Part shown: one piece after another, positions 16,903 to 23,657 of the stretch
Position numbering within the stretch: position 1 is the stretch's first letter
Layout: the number at the start of each line of letters is the position of its first letter
Assembly (NCBI GenBank): GCA_021805275.1
Contig: JAJZFQ010000004.1
Location: forward strand, 1 to 24,036
Direction of reading: 5' to 3'
Source: Pseudomonadota bacterium
Lineage (GTDB): Bacteria; Pseudomonadota; Gammaproteobacteria; Steroidobacterales; Steroidobacteraceae
Length of the DNA stretch: 24,036 nt
The notes under the pieces: generated by a model
Told to the model about the DNA's origin: nothing
Seen by the model: only the letters and a program-made list of their open reading frames with translations
The model's database searches: none
Position numbers and translations under genes: made by a program

Positions 16903-19272
16903 ATGAGCGAAATCGGCTCTGGAGTGGCCCCGGGCGCACCGGGTCTCTCACCCACCTGGTGCAGCAGCGCCAAAGACGTCGTAGGGTGCTCCCTGGGGCG
17001 GCCCCGCCTTTGGTTCACCATCGGCGGCGGAATCGTCAACGAAGTCTATTACCCGCGCCTCGACATTCCGCAGATCCGCGATCTGGGCTTCATCGTCGGT
17101 GACGGCGAGGGTTTCTGGGTCGAGGTCAAGCGCCTCGGCAACCCGACCATCACGCTGGCCGGCTCGGGCATCCCGGCAGTGCGCGTGGTGCACCGCCACG
17201 AGCGCTTCGAGCTGCGCCTGAGGATCGTGCCGGCCGCCGAGCGCGATGTGCTGCTGGTCGAAGTGGAGCTCATCGGAGATGAGCAGCTGCGCCCCTACGC
17301 GCTGCTCGCACCGCATGTGGGCGGCACCGGCCACGACAACAGCGCGACCGTCGCCGATCACCGCGGCCATCGACTGCTGCTCGCCGAGCAGGGTCCGTTC
17401 GCGCTCGCCCTCGGAGCGGTCGACGACGACCAGCGCGACGCATGGGGACGTGCAAGCTGTGGTTACGTCGGGACCAGCGACGGCTGGCAGGACTTCAAAT
17501 GCAACGGCGCGATGTGCTGGGAGTACTCGCAGGCCGGACCGGGCACCGTCGCCTTGATCGGGGAGCTGCCGCGCAAGGCGGTCCTCGGTCTTGGCTTCAG
17601 CAGCAGCACCGAATCGGCCGCGACCCTCGCGCTCTCGGCGCTGTTCGAGCCGTTCGAGTCGAGCTGGCAGCGTCAGGTCACCGAGTGGTCGGAGTGGCAG
17701 AAGGAGTGTGCCGCGCGCGCCCCGCTCACCGGCTCGCTGCCGCCGGACTGCCGCGAGCAGTTTCGCGTCTCGACCATGGTGCTGCGCGCGCACCAGGGCA
17801 AGACCTTCCCCGGCGCGATGGTCGCGAGCCTGAGCGTGCCCTGGGGCAATACCAAGGACGAGCGCGCCGGCTATCACCTGGTCTGGCCACGCGATCTGTG
17901 CGAGTGCGCCGGTGCGCTGCTCGCCTTCGGTGCCACCCGTGAAGCACTCGACACGGTGCGCTACCTGCGCGCCACGCAGCTCGCCGACGGGCACTGGAAC
18001 CAGAACCAGTGGCTCGGCGGCACGCCCTACTGGACCGCCGTGCAGCTCGATGAGACGGCGTTCCCGGTGCTGCTCGCCTGCGCACTGCACGAGCGCAACG
18101 CGCTCGACGGCGTGCGCGTCACGGACATGATTCACCGCGCCCTCTCCTTCCTCGTGCGCACCGGTCCGGCGTCCGACCAGGACCGCTGGGAGGAGGACGC
18201 CGGCATCAACACCTTCACGCTCTCGGCATGCATCGCGGCTCTGGTGTGCGGCGCGGCGCATCTGCCGCCCGCGGCGCGTGAACTCGCGCTCGATATCGCC
18301 GATTACTGGAATGCGAGCCTCGAGGACTGGACCGCGGTGTGCGATACGCCGCTCGGCCGCGCACACGGCATTCCCGGCTACTACGTGCGCGTGGCGCCCG
18401 CCGAGGCGCTGCACGACCGCGGCGCCCTGCAAGATGTGCTGCCGATCCGCAATCAGGGCATCGACCCGGCACTGCCGGCCGCCGCGCAGGTCGGGGTGGA
18501 TTTCCTGCAGCTCGTGCGCTTCGGCCTGCGCGCACCCGACGATCCGCTCATCATCGGGACGGTCAAGCTGGTCGATGCGCTGCTGAAGAGCGACACGCCG
18601 AGCGGACCGAGCTGGTACCGCTACAACAATGACGGCTACGGCGAGCACGATGACGGCTCGGCCTATGACGGCACCGGCCGCGGCCGCCCCTGGCCGCTGC
18701 TCACCGGCGAGCGCGGGCACTACGAGCTCGTCGCCGGTCACGATCCGCTGCCGTACCTCGAGGCGATGCTGCGCATGGCCTCAAGCGGTGGGATGCTGCC
18801 GGAGCAGGTCTGGGACAGCGCGCCCATTCCCCAGCGCTTCCTCCTGCCCGGCCGACCGACCGGCAGCGCCATGCCGCTGGTGTGGGCGCACGCGGAGTTC
18901 ATCAAGCTCGCCGTCTCGCGCACCCTCGGCCGTCCATTCGACCGGCCCGAGCCGCTCTGGCGCCGCTACGGCGGTCAGCGCCCGAAGCTGCGCCGCCTCA
19001 TCTGGGCCCCACACTCCGCAGCGAGCGCCATCCCGCAGGGTGCGGCACTCACGCTCGCTCTGAACGAACCGGGCGTGTTCCGCTGGGGCTTTGACGGCTG
19101 GCAGGACATCGAGGAGCGGGCCACTGCGCCCAATCCGCTCGGCCTGCATCTGGTGGAGATCGACACCGGCGCGCTCACCGCCGGGCGCACCATCGAGCTG
19201 ACCTACCGGCACCTCTCCGATGGACAGTGGGCCGGGCAGGACTTTCAGATCCGGGTGACACCGCCCCGCTGA
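16903..19272 (+). CDS. Glycoside hydrolase family 15, glucan 1,4-alpha-glucosidase
   Basis: A 789-residue inverting alpha-glucosidase that releases beta-glucose from the non-reducing ends of alpha-glucans. It has an N-terminal beta-sandwich (about 20-270), an (alpha/alpha)6 barrel (about 290-690) and a C-terminal beta domain (about 695-789). In the barrel, VPWGNTKDERAGYHLVWPRD supplies substrate-binding Arg330 and Asp331. DRWEEDAGINTF gives the probable general acid Glu430. LPEQVWD gives the probable general base Glu634. No signal peptide is visible, so it probably acts in the cytoplasm on glycogen or related glucans. The ATG at 16903 is set by AGGAGGA at 16891-16897. The open frame further upstream runs through yciH and hemJ and is not real. 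Glucodextranase activity is an alternative. Confidence 0.92.
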   Translation: MSEIGSGVAPGAPGLSPTWCSSAKDVVGCSLGRPRLWFTIGGGIVNEVYYPRLDIPQIRDLGFIVGDGEGFWVEVKRLGNPTITLAGSGIPAVRVVHRHERFELRLRIVPAAERDVLLVEVELIGDEQLRPYALLAPHVGGTGHDNSATVADHRGHRLLLAEQGPFALALGAVDDDQRDAWGRASCGYVGTSDGWQDFKCNGAMCWEYSQAGPGTVALIGELPRKAVLGLGFSSSTESAATLALSALFEPFESSWQRQVTEWSEWQKECAARAPLTGSLPPDCREQFRVSTMVLRAHQGKTFPGAMVASLSVPWGNTKDERAGYHLVWPRDLCECAGALLAFGATREALDTVRYLRATQLADGHWNQNQWLGGTPYWTAVQLDETAFPVLLACALHERNALDGVRVTDMIHRALSFLVRTGPASDQDRWEEDAGINTFTLSACIAALVCGAAHLPPAARELALDIADYWNASLEDWTAVCDTPLGRAHGIPGYYVRVAPAEALHDRGALQDVLPIRNQGIDPALPAAAQVGVDFLQLVRFGLRAPDDPLIIGTVKLVDALLKSDTPSGPSWYRYNNDGYGEHDDGSAYDGTGRGRPWPLLTGERGHYELVAGHDPLPYLEAMLRMASSGGMLPEQVWDSAPIPQRFLLPGRPTGSAMPLVWAHAEFIKLAVSRTLGRPFDRPEPLWRRYGGQRPKLRRLIWAPHSAASAIPQGAALTLALNEPGVFRWGFDGWQDIEERATAPNPLGLHLVEIDTGALTAGRTIELTYRHLSDGQWAGQDFQIRVTPPR

Positions 19273-19350
19273 GCGCGGCGGCTCGGGCCGTCCGTGTCAC
19301 AAAAATTTCATGTGCGGTTCGCTCGAGAGATGAATCTGGATCACATTCGG

Positions 19351-19384
19351 CATGGGCGGCGACCCCCTACAGTCGCCGCCCATG
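19351..19384 (+). repeat. Perfect 13-bp inverted repeat including the start codon of the EAL/GGDEF gene
   Basis: The arms at 19351-19363 and 19372-19384 are perfect complements with the 8-nt loop CCCCTACA. The right arm ends with the ATG at 19382-19384. The left arm contains a second in-frame ATG (19352). The loop carries the start of the -10-like TACAGT. It may be an operator over the promoter, or a stem hiding the start codon in readthrough RNA from the glucoamylase gene. Confidence 0.7.
19368..19373 (+). promoter_or_regulatory. -10 element of the EAL/GGDEF gene, probable leaderless start
   Basis: TACAGT ends 8 nt before the ATG at 19382, in the same context as apt (TACAGT, 8 nt, CCC, ATG). 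No Shine-Dalgarno is present. Confidence 0.45.
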
Positions 19385-21184
19385 TCTACGCAGATGATCG
19401 AGCAGCTCATCGCCGAGCAGGATGTGCGCACGGTGTTTCAACCGATCGTCGACGGCAACAGCCGCACGGTGGTCGGCCATGAAGCGCTGACACGTGGACC
19501 GCCAGGCGGCCCTTATGAATCCCCGGCCCCGCTGTTCGCCCACGCCACACTACTTGGACGCAACGCAGAGCTGGAGAAGATCTGCATTGACTCTGCGCTG
19601 CGCGCGTTTCGCGGACTCGCCCTCGGTGGACGCCTGTTCGTCAACATCCTGCCGCAGACTCTGCTCTCGACCCCCTCACTGGCGCAGTGGCTCGGCGAGC
19701 AGCTGGCAACCTATCGGATCGAACCGCACACGCTGGTGATCGAGATCACCGAGCACGGACTCGCAGAGAGCGAGCACCGTTTGGCCGCGGCAGTCGATCC
19801 GCTGCGTGCCCTCGGCTGCGACATTGCGATCGACGATCTCGGCGCCGGCTCATCCGGGCTCAAGGCGTGGGCGGAGATCCGTCCGGACTACGTCAAAGTC
19901 GACCGCTACTTCGCCACGGGGATCGAGCAGGATGCCGTGCGGGCGGAAATTCTGCGCTCGGTGGTTGAGATGGGCCGGGTGACCGGCAGCCGCGTGATCG
20001 TCGAGGGCATCGAGACTCGCGAACAGTGTCTGATTGCGCTCGAGCAGGGCGCCGATTATCTGCAGGGCTTTTATGTGGGCCGCCCGTGCCGCAGTCCATC
20101 GTTCGATCCGGCGTCGATGGCGGGGATCGACTCCCCGAGCAGCGCGCCGGACATCGGCTGCGCGGCACAGTTGTCGCTGCCCGTACCGGCGATCGCCGCG
20201 GACACCCCGGTCGGCGAGGTTGCGCAGCTGCTGCGCGAGCATCCCGAATGGATCGCGCTCGCGGTCATCGCGTCCGCCGAGGACCCCCGTCCGATCGGCA
20301 TCGTGCACCGTGATCAGTTGCTCACACTGCTCAGCCGGCCGCTGCACCCTGAGATCTTCAATCGCAAGCCCGTGGTCAGCGTCATGCGCTCAGCACCGGT
20401 GCTGATCGAGGCACGTGCGCGCCTCGATCAAGTCAGTCGGATCGTTTCGGCTCGCGCCGGACGGCACGAGCACGATGCATTCATCATCGTACGCCATGGC
20501 CGCTACGCAGGTCTCGGCCGCACCATCGATCTGCTGCGCCGGCTCACCGCGCAGCAGATCCAGCTCGCGATGCACGCCAACCCGCTCACCCGGCTGCCCG
20601 GCAATCTGCAGATCGAGAACCAGCTCGATCAATTGGTGCGCCGCAGGCGCAGCTTTGTCGCCTGTCACCTCGATCTGGATGACTTCAAGCCGTACAACGA
20701 CGAGTACGGGTATGCGCGCGGTGATCAGGTGCTGCTGCACGTCGCGCAGGTCCTCACCCGAGCCGCCCGCCGACACATCGATTTCGTCGGGCACATCGGC
20801 GGTGATGACTTCGTGTGCCTGCTGCGCAGCGAGGACTGGGCGTTGCGCCTGATGGGGGTCTTTGAAGACCTGTGCGCATCGCTGCCGGGCTTTCACTCCG
20901 CCGAGCACCGCGCGACGGCGGGCTTCCCGGGACACGATCGCGACGGGCGCCTGCGGCAGTTCCCGCTCCTGGGCGTATCGATCGGCGCCATCGAGGTCGA
21001 CGGCGGCGGTGCAACGCGCGAGGAGGTGCTCGAAAATCTTCGGAAAATCAAAATATTGGCAAAGGAAAAATCCGGCTCGAGCTGCCTCGTCGCCCGCCAG
21101 GGGCAGATCACGGACCTCGGTCACTCGGCCCCGGGCGAGACCTGTGGGCCCGGACGCGAGGCGGTGGCGCTGGCGAGCGCCTGA
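19382..21184 (+). CDS. EAL-CBS-GGDEF cyclic di-GMP signalling protein
   Basis: A 600-residue cytoplasmic protein. The N-terminal EAL phosphodiesterase domain (about 1-240) has HEALTR with Glu34, FVNILPQT, EITEHG, AIDDLGAGSSGL, DYVKVDR and EGIETREQ, so its catalytic metal and substrate residues look intact. A CBS-pair region (about 265-395) follows, with IAADTPVGEVAQLL, GIVHRDQLL and VVSVM. The GGDEF domain (about 405-580) has DLDDFKPYNDEYGYARGDQ and the signature GGDDF (473-477), a D for the usual E. RHID (464-467), five residues before it, is a canonical inhibitory I-site. Phosphodiesterase activity is likely. Cyclase activity is uncertain because of the altered signature. The start could be ATG 19352, but 19382 gives the better N-terminus. 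Confidence 0.92.
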   Translation: MSTQMIEQLIAEQDVRTVFQPIVDGNSRTVVGHEALTRGPPGGPYESPAPLFAHATLLGRNAELEKICIDSALRAFRGLALGGRLFVNILPQTLLSTPSLAQWLGEQLATYRIEPHTLVIEITEHGLAESEHRLAAAVDPLRALGCDIAIDDLGAGSSGLKAWAEIRPDYVKVDRYFATGIEQDAVRAEILRSVVEMGRVTGSRVIVEGIETREQCLIALEQGADYLQGFYVGRPCRSPSFDPASMAGIDSPSSAPDIGCAAQLSLPVPAIAADTPVGEVAQLLREHPEWIALAVIASAEDPRPIGIVHRDQLLTLLSRPLHPEIFNRKPVVSVMRSAPVLIEARARLDQVSRIVSARAGRHEHDAFIIVRHGRYAGLGRTIDLLRRLTAQQIQLAMHANPLTRLPGNLQIENQLDQLVRRRRSFVACHLDLDDFKPYNDEYGYARGDQVLLHVAQVLTRAARRHIDFVGHIGGDDFVCLLRSEDWALRLMGVFEDLCASLPGFHSAEHRATAGFPGHDRDGRLRQFPLLGVSIGAIEVDGGGATREEVLENLRKIKILAKEKSGSSCLVARQGQITDLGHSAPGETCGPGREAVALASA

Positions 21185-21309
21185 GCCGGCCGCGCCCACG
21201 CTGTTCGCGCCCTCGATCCGGCCGTATAGTGCCGCTACTGCAGCGTAGCCGCGGCCGTGGACCGAGCAGGCGCTGCCGCAATCCCCGTGTCGGCGATCGG
21301 AGTCAACCC

Positions 21310-21354
21310 ATGGAACCTTCGGTCGTTTTAAGAGTCAGTACACAGTGGAGGTAG
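21310..21354 (+). CDS. Possible 14-codon leader ORF before the DUF4136 lipoprotein
   Basis: The ATG at 21310 has GGAG 8 nt upstream. It reads MEPSVVLRVSTQWR and stops at TAG 21352-21354. Its last codons form the GGAGG Shine-Dalgarno of the lipoprotein gene, whose ATG is 5 nt after this stop. It uses TTA, AGA and AGG, rare in this GC-rich window. It may be a regulatory leader peptide or chance in AT-richer DNA. Confidence 0.3.
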   Translation: MEPSVVLRVSTQWR

Positions 21355-21359
21355 TTACT

Positions 21360-21989
21360 ATGGGCGCGATATCCGTTGGTCGTACATTCAGGACGTGCGG
21401 AGTCGCAATGGCTGCCGTGGCATCGTTGCTGCTGGCCGCTTGCGCGACCGCACCGGTCATTCATACGCGCATGGCGATCGGCGCCAATCTGTCGCGGGCC
21501 CATACGTACGCGTTCGTACGCCATCCGGGCACGGACCATGGGCCGTACACGTCGCTCACCACCCAGCACCTCGAGCGCGCCGTCATGCGGCAGATGCAGG
21601 CCCGCGGCTATACGCTGGTCGCAGCCGATGCCGAGCCGGACTTGCTGGTCAATTTCCGCATCCGAACGCGCGACCGCGTCGAAGGCGGGATGGGACCTGC
21701 GTTCATGGGCAGCTACTGGGGCGGCTTTGGTCCCTATGGCTGGGGCGACGACGACGGGTGGGGCGGACCCTATGGCTGGGGCTGGGGTGGGTATTACAAC
21801 AATGTGCGCACCGTGACCTCTGCGGCGCTCACCGTGTCGGTCATCGACCGCAGCACCCGCTCGGTGATCTGGAGCGGTACGGCCTCATCGGACATGTCCC
21901 GTCGCCAGCGCTATCACCCGGGCAAGTCCCTGAATGAAGCCGTTCAGCAGATTTTCCTTCACTTCCCGGTGCCGGCGGGCGCGCACTGA
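21360..21989 (+). CDS. DUF4136-type lipoprotein
   Basis: A 209-residue predicted outer-membrane lipoprotein. Arg8-Arg11 and a hydrophobic stretch lead to the lipobox LLAAC with acylated Cys28. Ala follows at +2, which favours outer-membrane sorting over inner-membrane retention. The mature part resembles DUF4136: YAFVRHPG near the start, LERAVMRQMQARGYTLVAADAEPDLLVNF, and the C-terminal LTVSVIDRSTRSVIWSGTAS and SLNEAVQQIFLHFP. A Gly/Trp/Tyr-rich insert (about 117-147, with repeats of GGPYGWGWGG type) interrupts the domain. The function is unknown. The start is set by GGAGG, 8 nt before the ATG at 21360. A TATAGT box at 21225-21230 may be the promoter, leaving a leader of about 120 nt that contains the small ORF. 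Confidence 0.85.
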   Translation: MGAISVGRTFRTCGVAMAAVASLLLAACATAPVIHTRMAIGANLSRAHTYAFVRHPGTDHGPYTSLTTQHLERAVMRQMQARGYTLVAADAEPDLLVNFRIRTRDRVEGGMGPAFMGSYWGGFGPYGWGDDDGWGGPYGWGWGGYYNNVRTVTSAALTVSVIDRSTRSVIWSGTASSDMSRRQRYHPGKSLNEAVQQIFLHFPVPAGAH

Positions 21990-22016
21990 GCCGGCGCCGA
22001 GACGGCGCGCATGAGT

Positions 22017-22042
22017 CGGCGGACCGCCCGCGCGGTCCGCCG
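22017..22042. terminator. Bidirectional terminator hairpin between the lipoprotein and nitroreductase genes
   Basis: A perfect 11-bp stem (CGGCGGACCGC / GCGGTCCGCCG) with the 4-nt loop CCGC lies between two convergent stop codons (21989 and 22049). There is no U-tract. Confidence 0.6.
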
Positions 22043-22048
22043 GCCGCC

Positions 22049-22612
22049 TCACTCGGCGAGGTAGGAGACGCGCTCGCGCCAGTGGTCCGGGGCGAGGCTC
22101 TCGGCCGGCGCATCCACTTCGGTCCCGATGTAAAGATAGCCCACCAGCGCATCGGCCGGCTCGAAACCGAGTTCGCGCTTGATGCTCTCGTCGTACGCCG
22201 CCGCGCCCGTCTTCCACACGCCGTTGAAGCCCAGAGCGTAGGCGGCGAGCAGAATGTTCTGTGCGGCGGCACCGGCGCACAGCACCTGCTCGATCATCGG
22301 CACCGAAGCGTGCGCATCCTTGACCGCGCCGACGGCAATGATCAGAGGTGCCCGAAATGCCTTGTGCCGTTCGCGCTCGAGCGTCTCGGGAGTCGACAGC
22401 GGGCGCACACGCTGCAGTTGGGCCGCGAGCATCGCACCGAAGCGCGCACGCGCCGCGCCGCGGATGACGACGAACCGCCACGGACGCAGCCGCCCGTGAT
22501 CCGGTGCGCGTGCGGCGCTGGCCAACAGCAGCTCGAGCGCGCCCTCATCGGGGGCCGGATCGGTGAGGGTGTTCGCCGATCGGCGTTGGAGCAAAAGATC
22601 GATCGCTTGCAT
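22049..22612 (-). CDS. Nitroreductase family protein, YdjA-like
   Basis: A 187-residue FMN-dependent NAD(P)H nitroreductase, close in size to E. coli YdjA. FMN-binding features are the N-terminal RRSANTL (10-16), APDHGRLRPWRFVVIRG (about 41-57) and the C-terminal GYLYIGTE. GAAAQNILLAAYALGFNGVWKTG forms the dimer and flavin-contact helix. The physiological substrate is unknown. The frame is open 32 codons upstream, but the ATG at 22612 gives the family N-terminus MQAIDLLLQRRS. It is divergent from apt with a 49-bp gap, so the two promoters must overlap. Confidence 0.9.
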   Translation of the reverse strand: MQAIDLLLQRRSANTLTDPAPDEGALELLLASAARAPDHGRLRPWRFVVIRGAARARFGAMLAAQLQRVRPLSTPETLERERHKAFRAPLIIAVGAVKDAHASVPMIEQVLCAGAAAQNILLAAYALGFNGVWKTGAAAYDESIKRELGFEPADALVGYLYIGTEVDAPAESLAPDHWRERVSYLAE

Positions 22613-22647
22613 GGGGCAATATTGACACAAGTGCGCAGCAAACCGTG

Positions 22648-22653
22648 TACAGT
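22648..22653 (+). promoter_or_regulatory. -10 element of apt, probable leaderless start
   Basis: TACAGT ends 8 nt before the apt ATG, with CCGCGCCC between and no Shine-Dalgarno. A perfect TTGACA lies at 22622-22627, but the spacing of 20 bp is longer than the usual 16-18. Confidence 0.45.
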
Positions 22654-22661
22654 CCGCGCCC

Positions 22662-23207
22662 ATGGACGCGCGTGACCTCGAGGCGCTCAGAGGCGCCATT
22701 CGGTGCATTCCCGATTACCCCAAGCCGGGCATTCAGTTCCGCGACATTACGACCCTGCTCGGCAACGCGCCGATGTTCCGTCTGGCCATCGACGCTCTGG
22801 CGCACCCCTGGTCGGACTCACACCTGACACACGTTGCGGGCATCGAGGCGCGCGGGTTCATTCTCGGCGGTGCGGTCGCCCAGCGCGTCGGGGCTGGCTT
22901 CGTCCCGATCCGCAAGAAGGGCAAGCTGCCGCATGAGACGGTGCGGGTGGCGTACTCCCTGGAGTACGGCATCGACGAGATGGAGATGCACCGCGATGCG
23001 CTGCAGCCGGGCGAGCGGGTGCTGCTGATCGATGATTTGATCGCCACCGGGGGCACGGCGGAGGCGGCCGTGAAGCTGCTGCGCACCCTGGGAGCGGAGA
23101 TCGTCGCGGCATGCTTCGTCATCGACCTGCCAGAGCTGGGCGGCGCCCGGCGCCTGGAAGCGCTCGGAGTGCCGGTCCGCAGTCTTGTCGCTTTTCAGGG
23201 ACACTGA
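22662..23207 (+). CDS. apt: Adenine phosphoribosyltransferase
   Basis: A 181-residue type I phosphoribosyltransferase that makes AMP from adenine and PRPP in purine salvage. The N-terminal [18 protein letters not shown] (about 16-33), the [14 protein letters not shown] segment, the flexible-loop region [20 protein letters not shown], and the PRPP-binding motif [14 protein letters not shown] (Asp124-Asp125) are all standard. The length agrees with E. coli Apt (183). The start is fixed by homology to the family N-terminus and follows a TACAGT box by 8 nt. Confidence 0.97.
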   Translation: MDARDLEALRGAIRCIPDYPKPGIQFRDITTLLGNAPMFRLAIDALAHPWSDSHLTHVAGIEARGFILGGAVAQRVGAGFVPIRKKGKLPHETVRVAYSLEYGIDEMEMHRDALQPGERVLLIDDLIATGGTAEAAVKLLRTLGAEIVAACFVIDLPELGGARRLEALGVPVRSLVAFQGH

Positions 23208-23259
23208 GCCGAGCCCAACATTACGTTCCGGTCATGCACGGTTGCGGTGCGGATGTTCC

Positions 23260-23268
23260 TGCAATAAT
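23260..23268 (+). promoter_or_regulatory. Extended -10 promoter of the His/Lys/Met repeat peptide gene
   Basis: TGC followed by AATAAT (five of six to TATAAT) forms an extended -10. The mRNA leader would be about 60 nt, ending with a GGAG Shine-Dalgarno. The -35 region is weak (TTGCGG at 23242-23247, spaced 15 bp), which suits an extended -10. Confidence 0.45.
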
Positions 23269-23337
23269 CCGCTCCGTTCCGGCGCCGAGCGCTCGGGGCA
23301 ATTCTCAAACCGCTCAAACTCTCTTTTGGAGAAGTCG

Positions 23338-23610
23338 ATGTTCAAGAAGCTCGTCCCTGTCCTCGGAGCGCTGCTGCTGGCCGGTTCGCTGGCTGCCACC
23401 CCCGTCGCCGCCGTTGCCGCCCAGGCACCCACCACTGCGCATCACGTCGTGCACAAGAAAATGATGCACAAAAAGATGATGCGCAAGAAGATGATGCACA
23501 AGGCGTGGCACAAGAAGGCCATGCACAAGAAGTGGCACAAGAAGGCTGTGCACAAGAAGTGGCACAAGAAGGTCGTGAAGCACCCCCCGATGGCCAAGAA
23601 GAAGGCCTAA
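23338..23610 (+). CDS. Secreted His/Lys/Met-rich repeat peptide
   Basis: A 90-residue protein. The signal peptide (about 1-28) has FKK, then LVPVLGALLLAG, and the likely cleavage site AVAA before Gln29. The mature part of about 62 residues is almost entirely short units (HKKMM, HKKMM, RKKMM, HKAW, HKKAM, HKKW, HKKAV, HKKW, HKKVV). It has about 21 Lys, 11 His and 8 Met, and no Asp or Glu anywhere. The 27-nt DNA unit is repeated at 23509-23535 and 23536-23562. Composition recalls the acid-shock Asr type of periplasmic peptide, but relatedness is not shown. Metal or polyanion binding is possible. GGAG lies 7-8 nt before the ATG, and a strong terminator follows. Confidence 0.75.
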   Translation: MFKKLVPVLGALLLAGSLAATPVAAVAAQAPTTAHHVVHKKMMHKKMMRKKMMHKAWHKKAMHKKWHKKAVHKKWHKKVVKHPPMAKKKA

Positions 23611-23632
23611 AGGTCACGGCTGATGCCCGAAG

Positions 23633-23657
23633 AGCCCCGCCCCGTGCGGGGCTTTTT
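23633..23657 (+). terminator. Rho-independent terminator after the repeat peptide gene
   Basis: An 8-bp stem AGCCCCGC / GCGGGGCT with the loop CCCGT is followed by TTTT. An outer GCCCGAA / TTCGGGC pair flanks it. This is the only textbook U-tract terminator in the window and marks the peptide gene as strongly transcribed. Confidence 0.85.

Noticed and set aside
16948..18741. 597-codon open frame on the minus strand opposite the glucoamylase gene
   Set aside because: It is low-complexity Arg/Ala/Gly/Val-rich translation with no family features. It is a shadow produced by GC-rich third positions of the real gene. The same holds for long frames at 3704-4948 (-), 7191-8684 (+), 9144-10736 (+) and 10746-12122 (-).
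22622..22653. TTGACA and TACAGT as a full sigma-70 promoter for apt
   Set aside because: The spacer is 20 bp, too long for a standard promoter. Only the -10 is kept, with TTGACA noted as possibly coincidental.
23449..23580. Short DNA repeats that could suggest a CRISPR array
   Set aside because: The repeats are contiguous, in frame and encode HKK units of a signal-peptide-bearing protein. There are no spacers.
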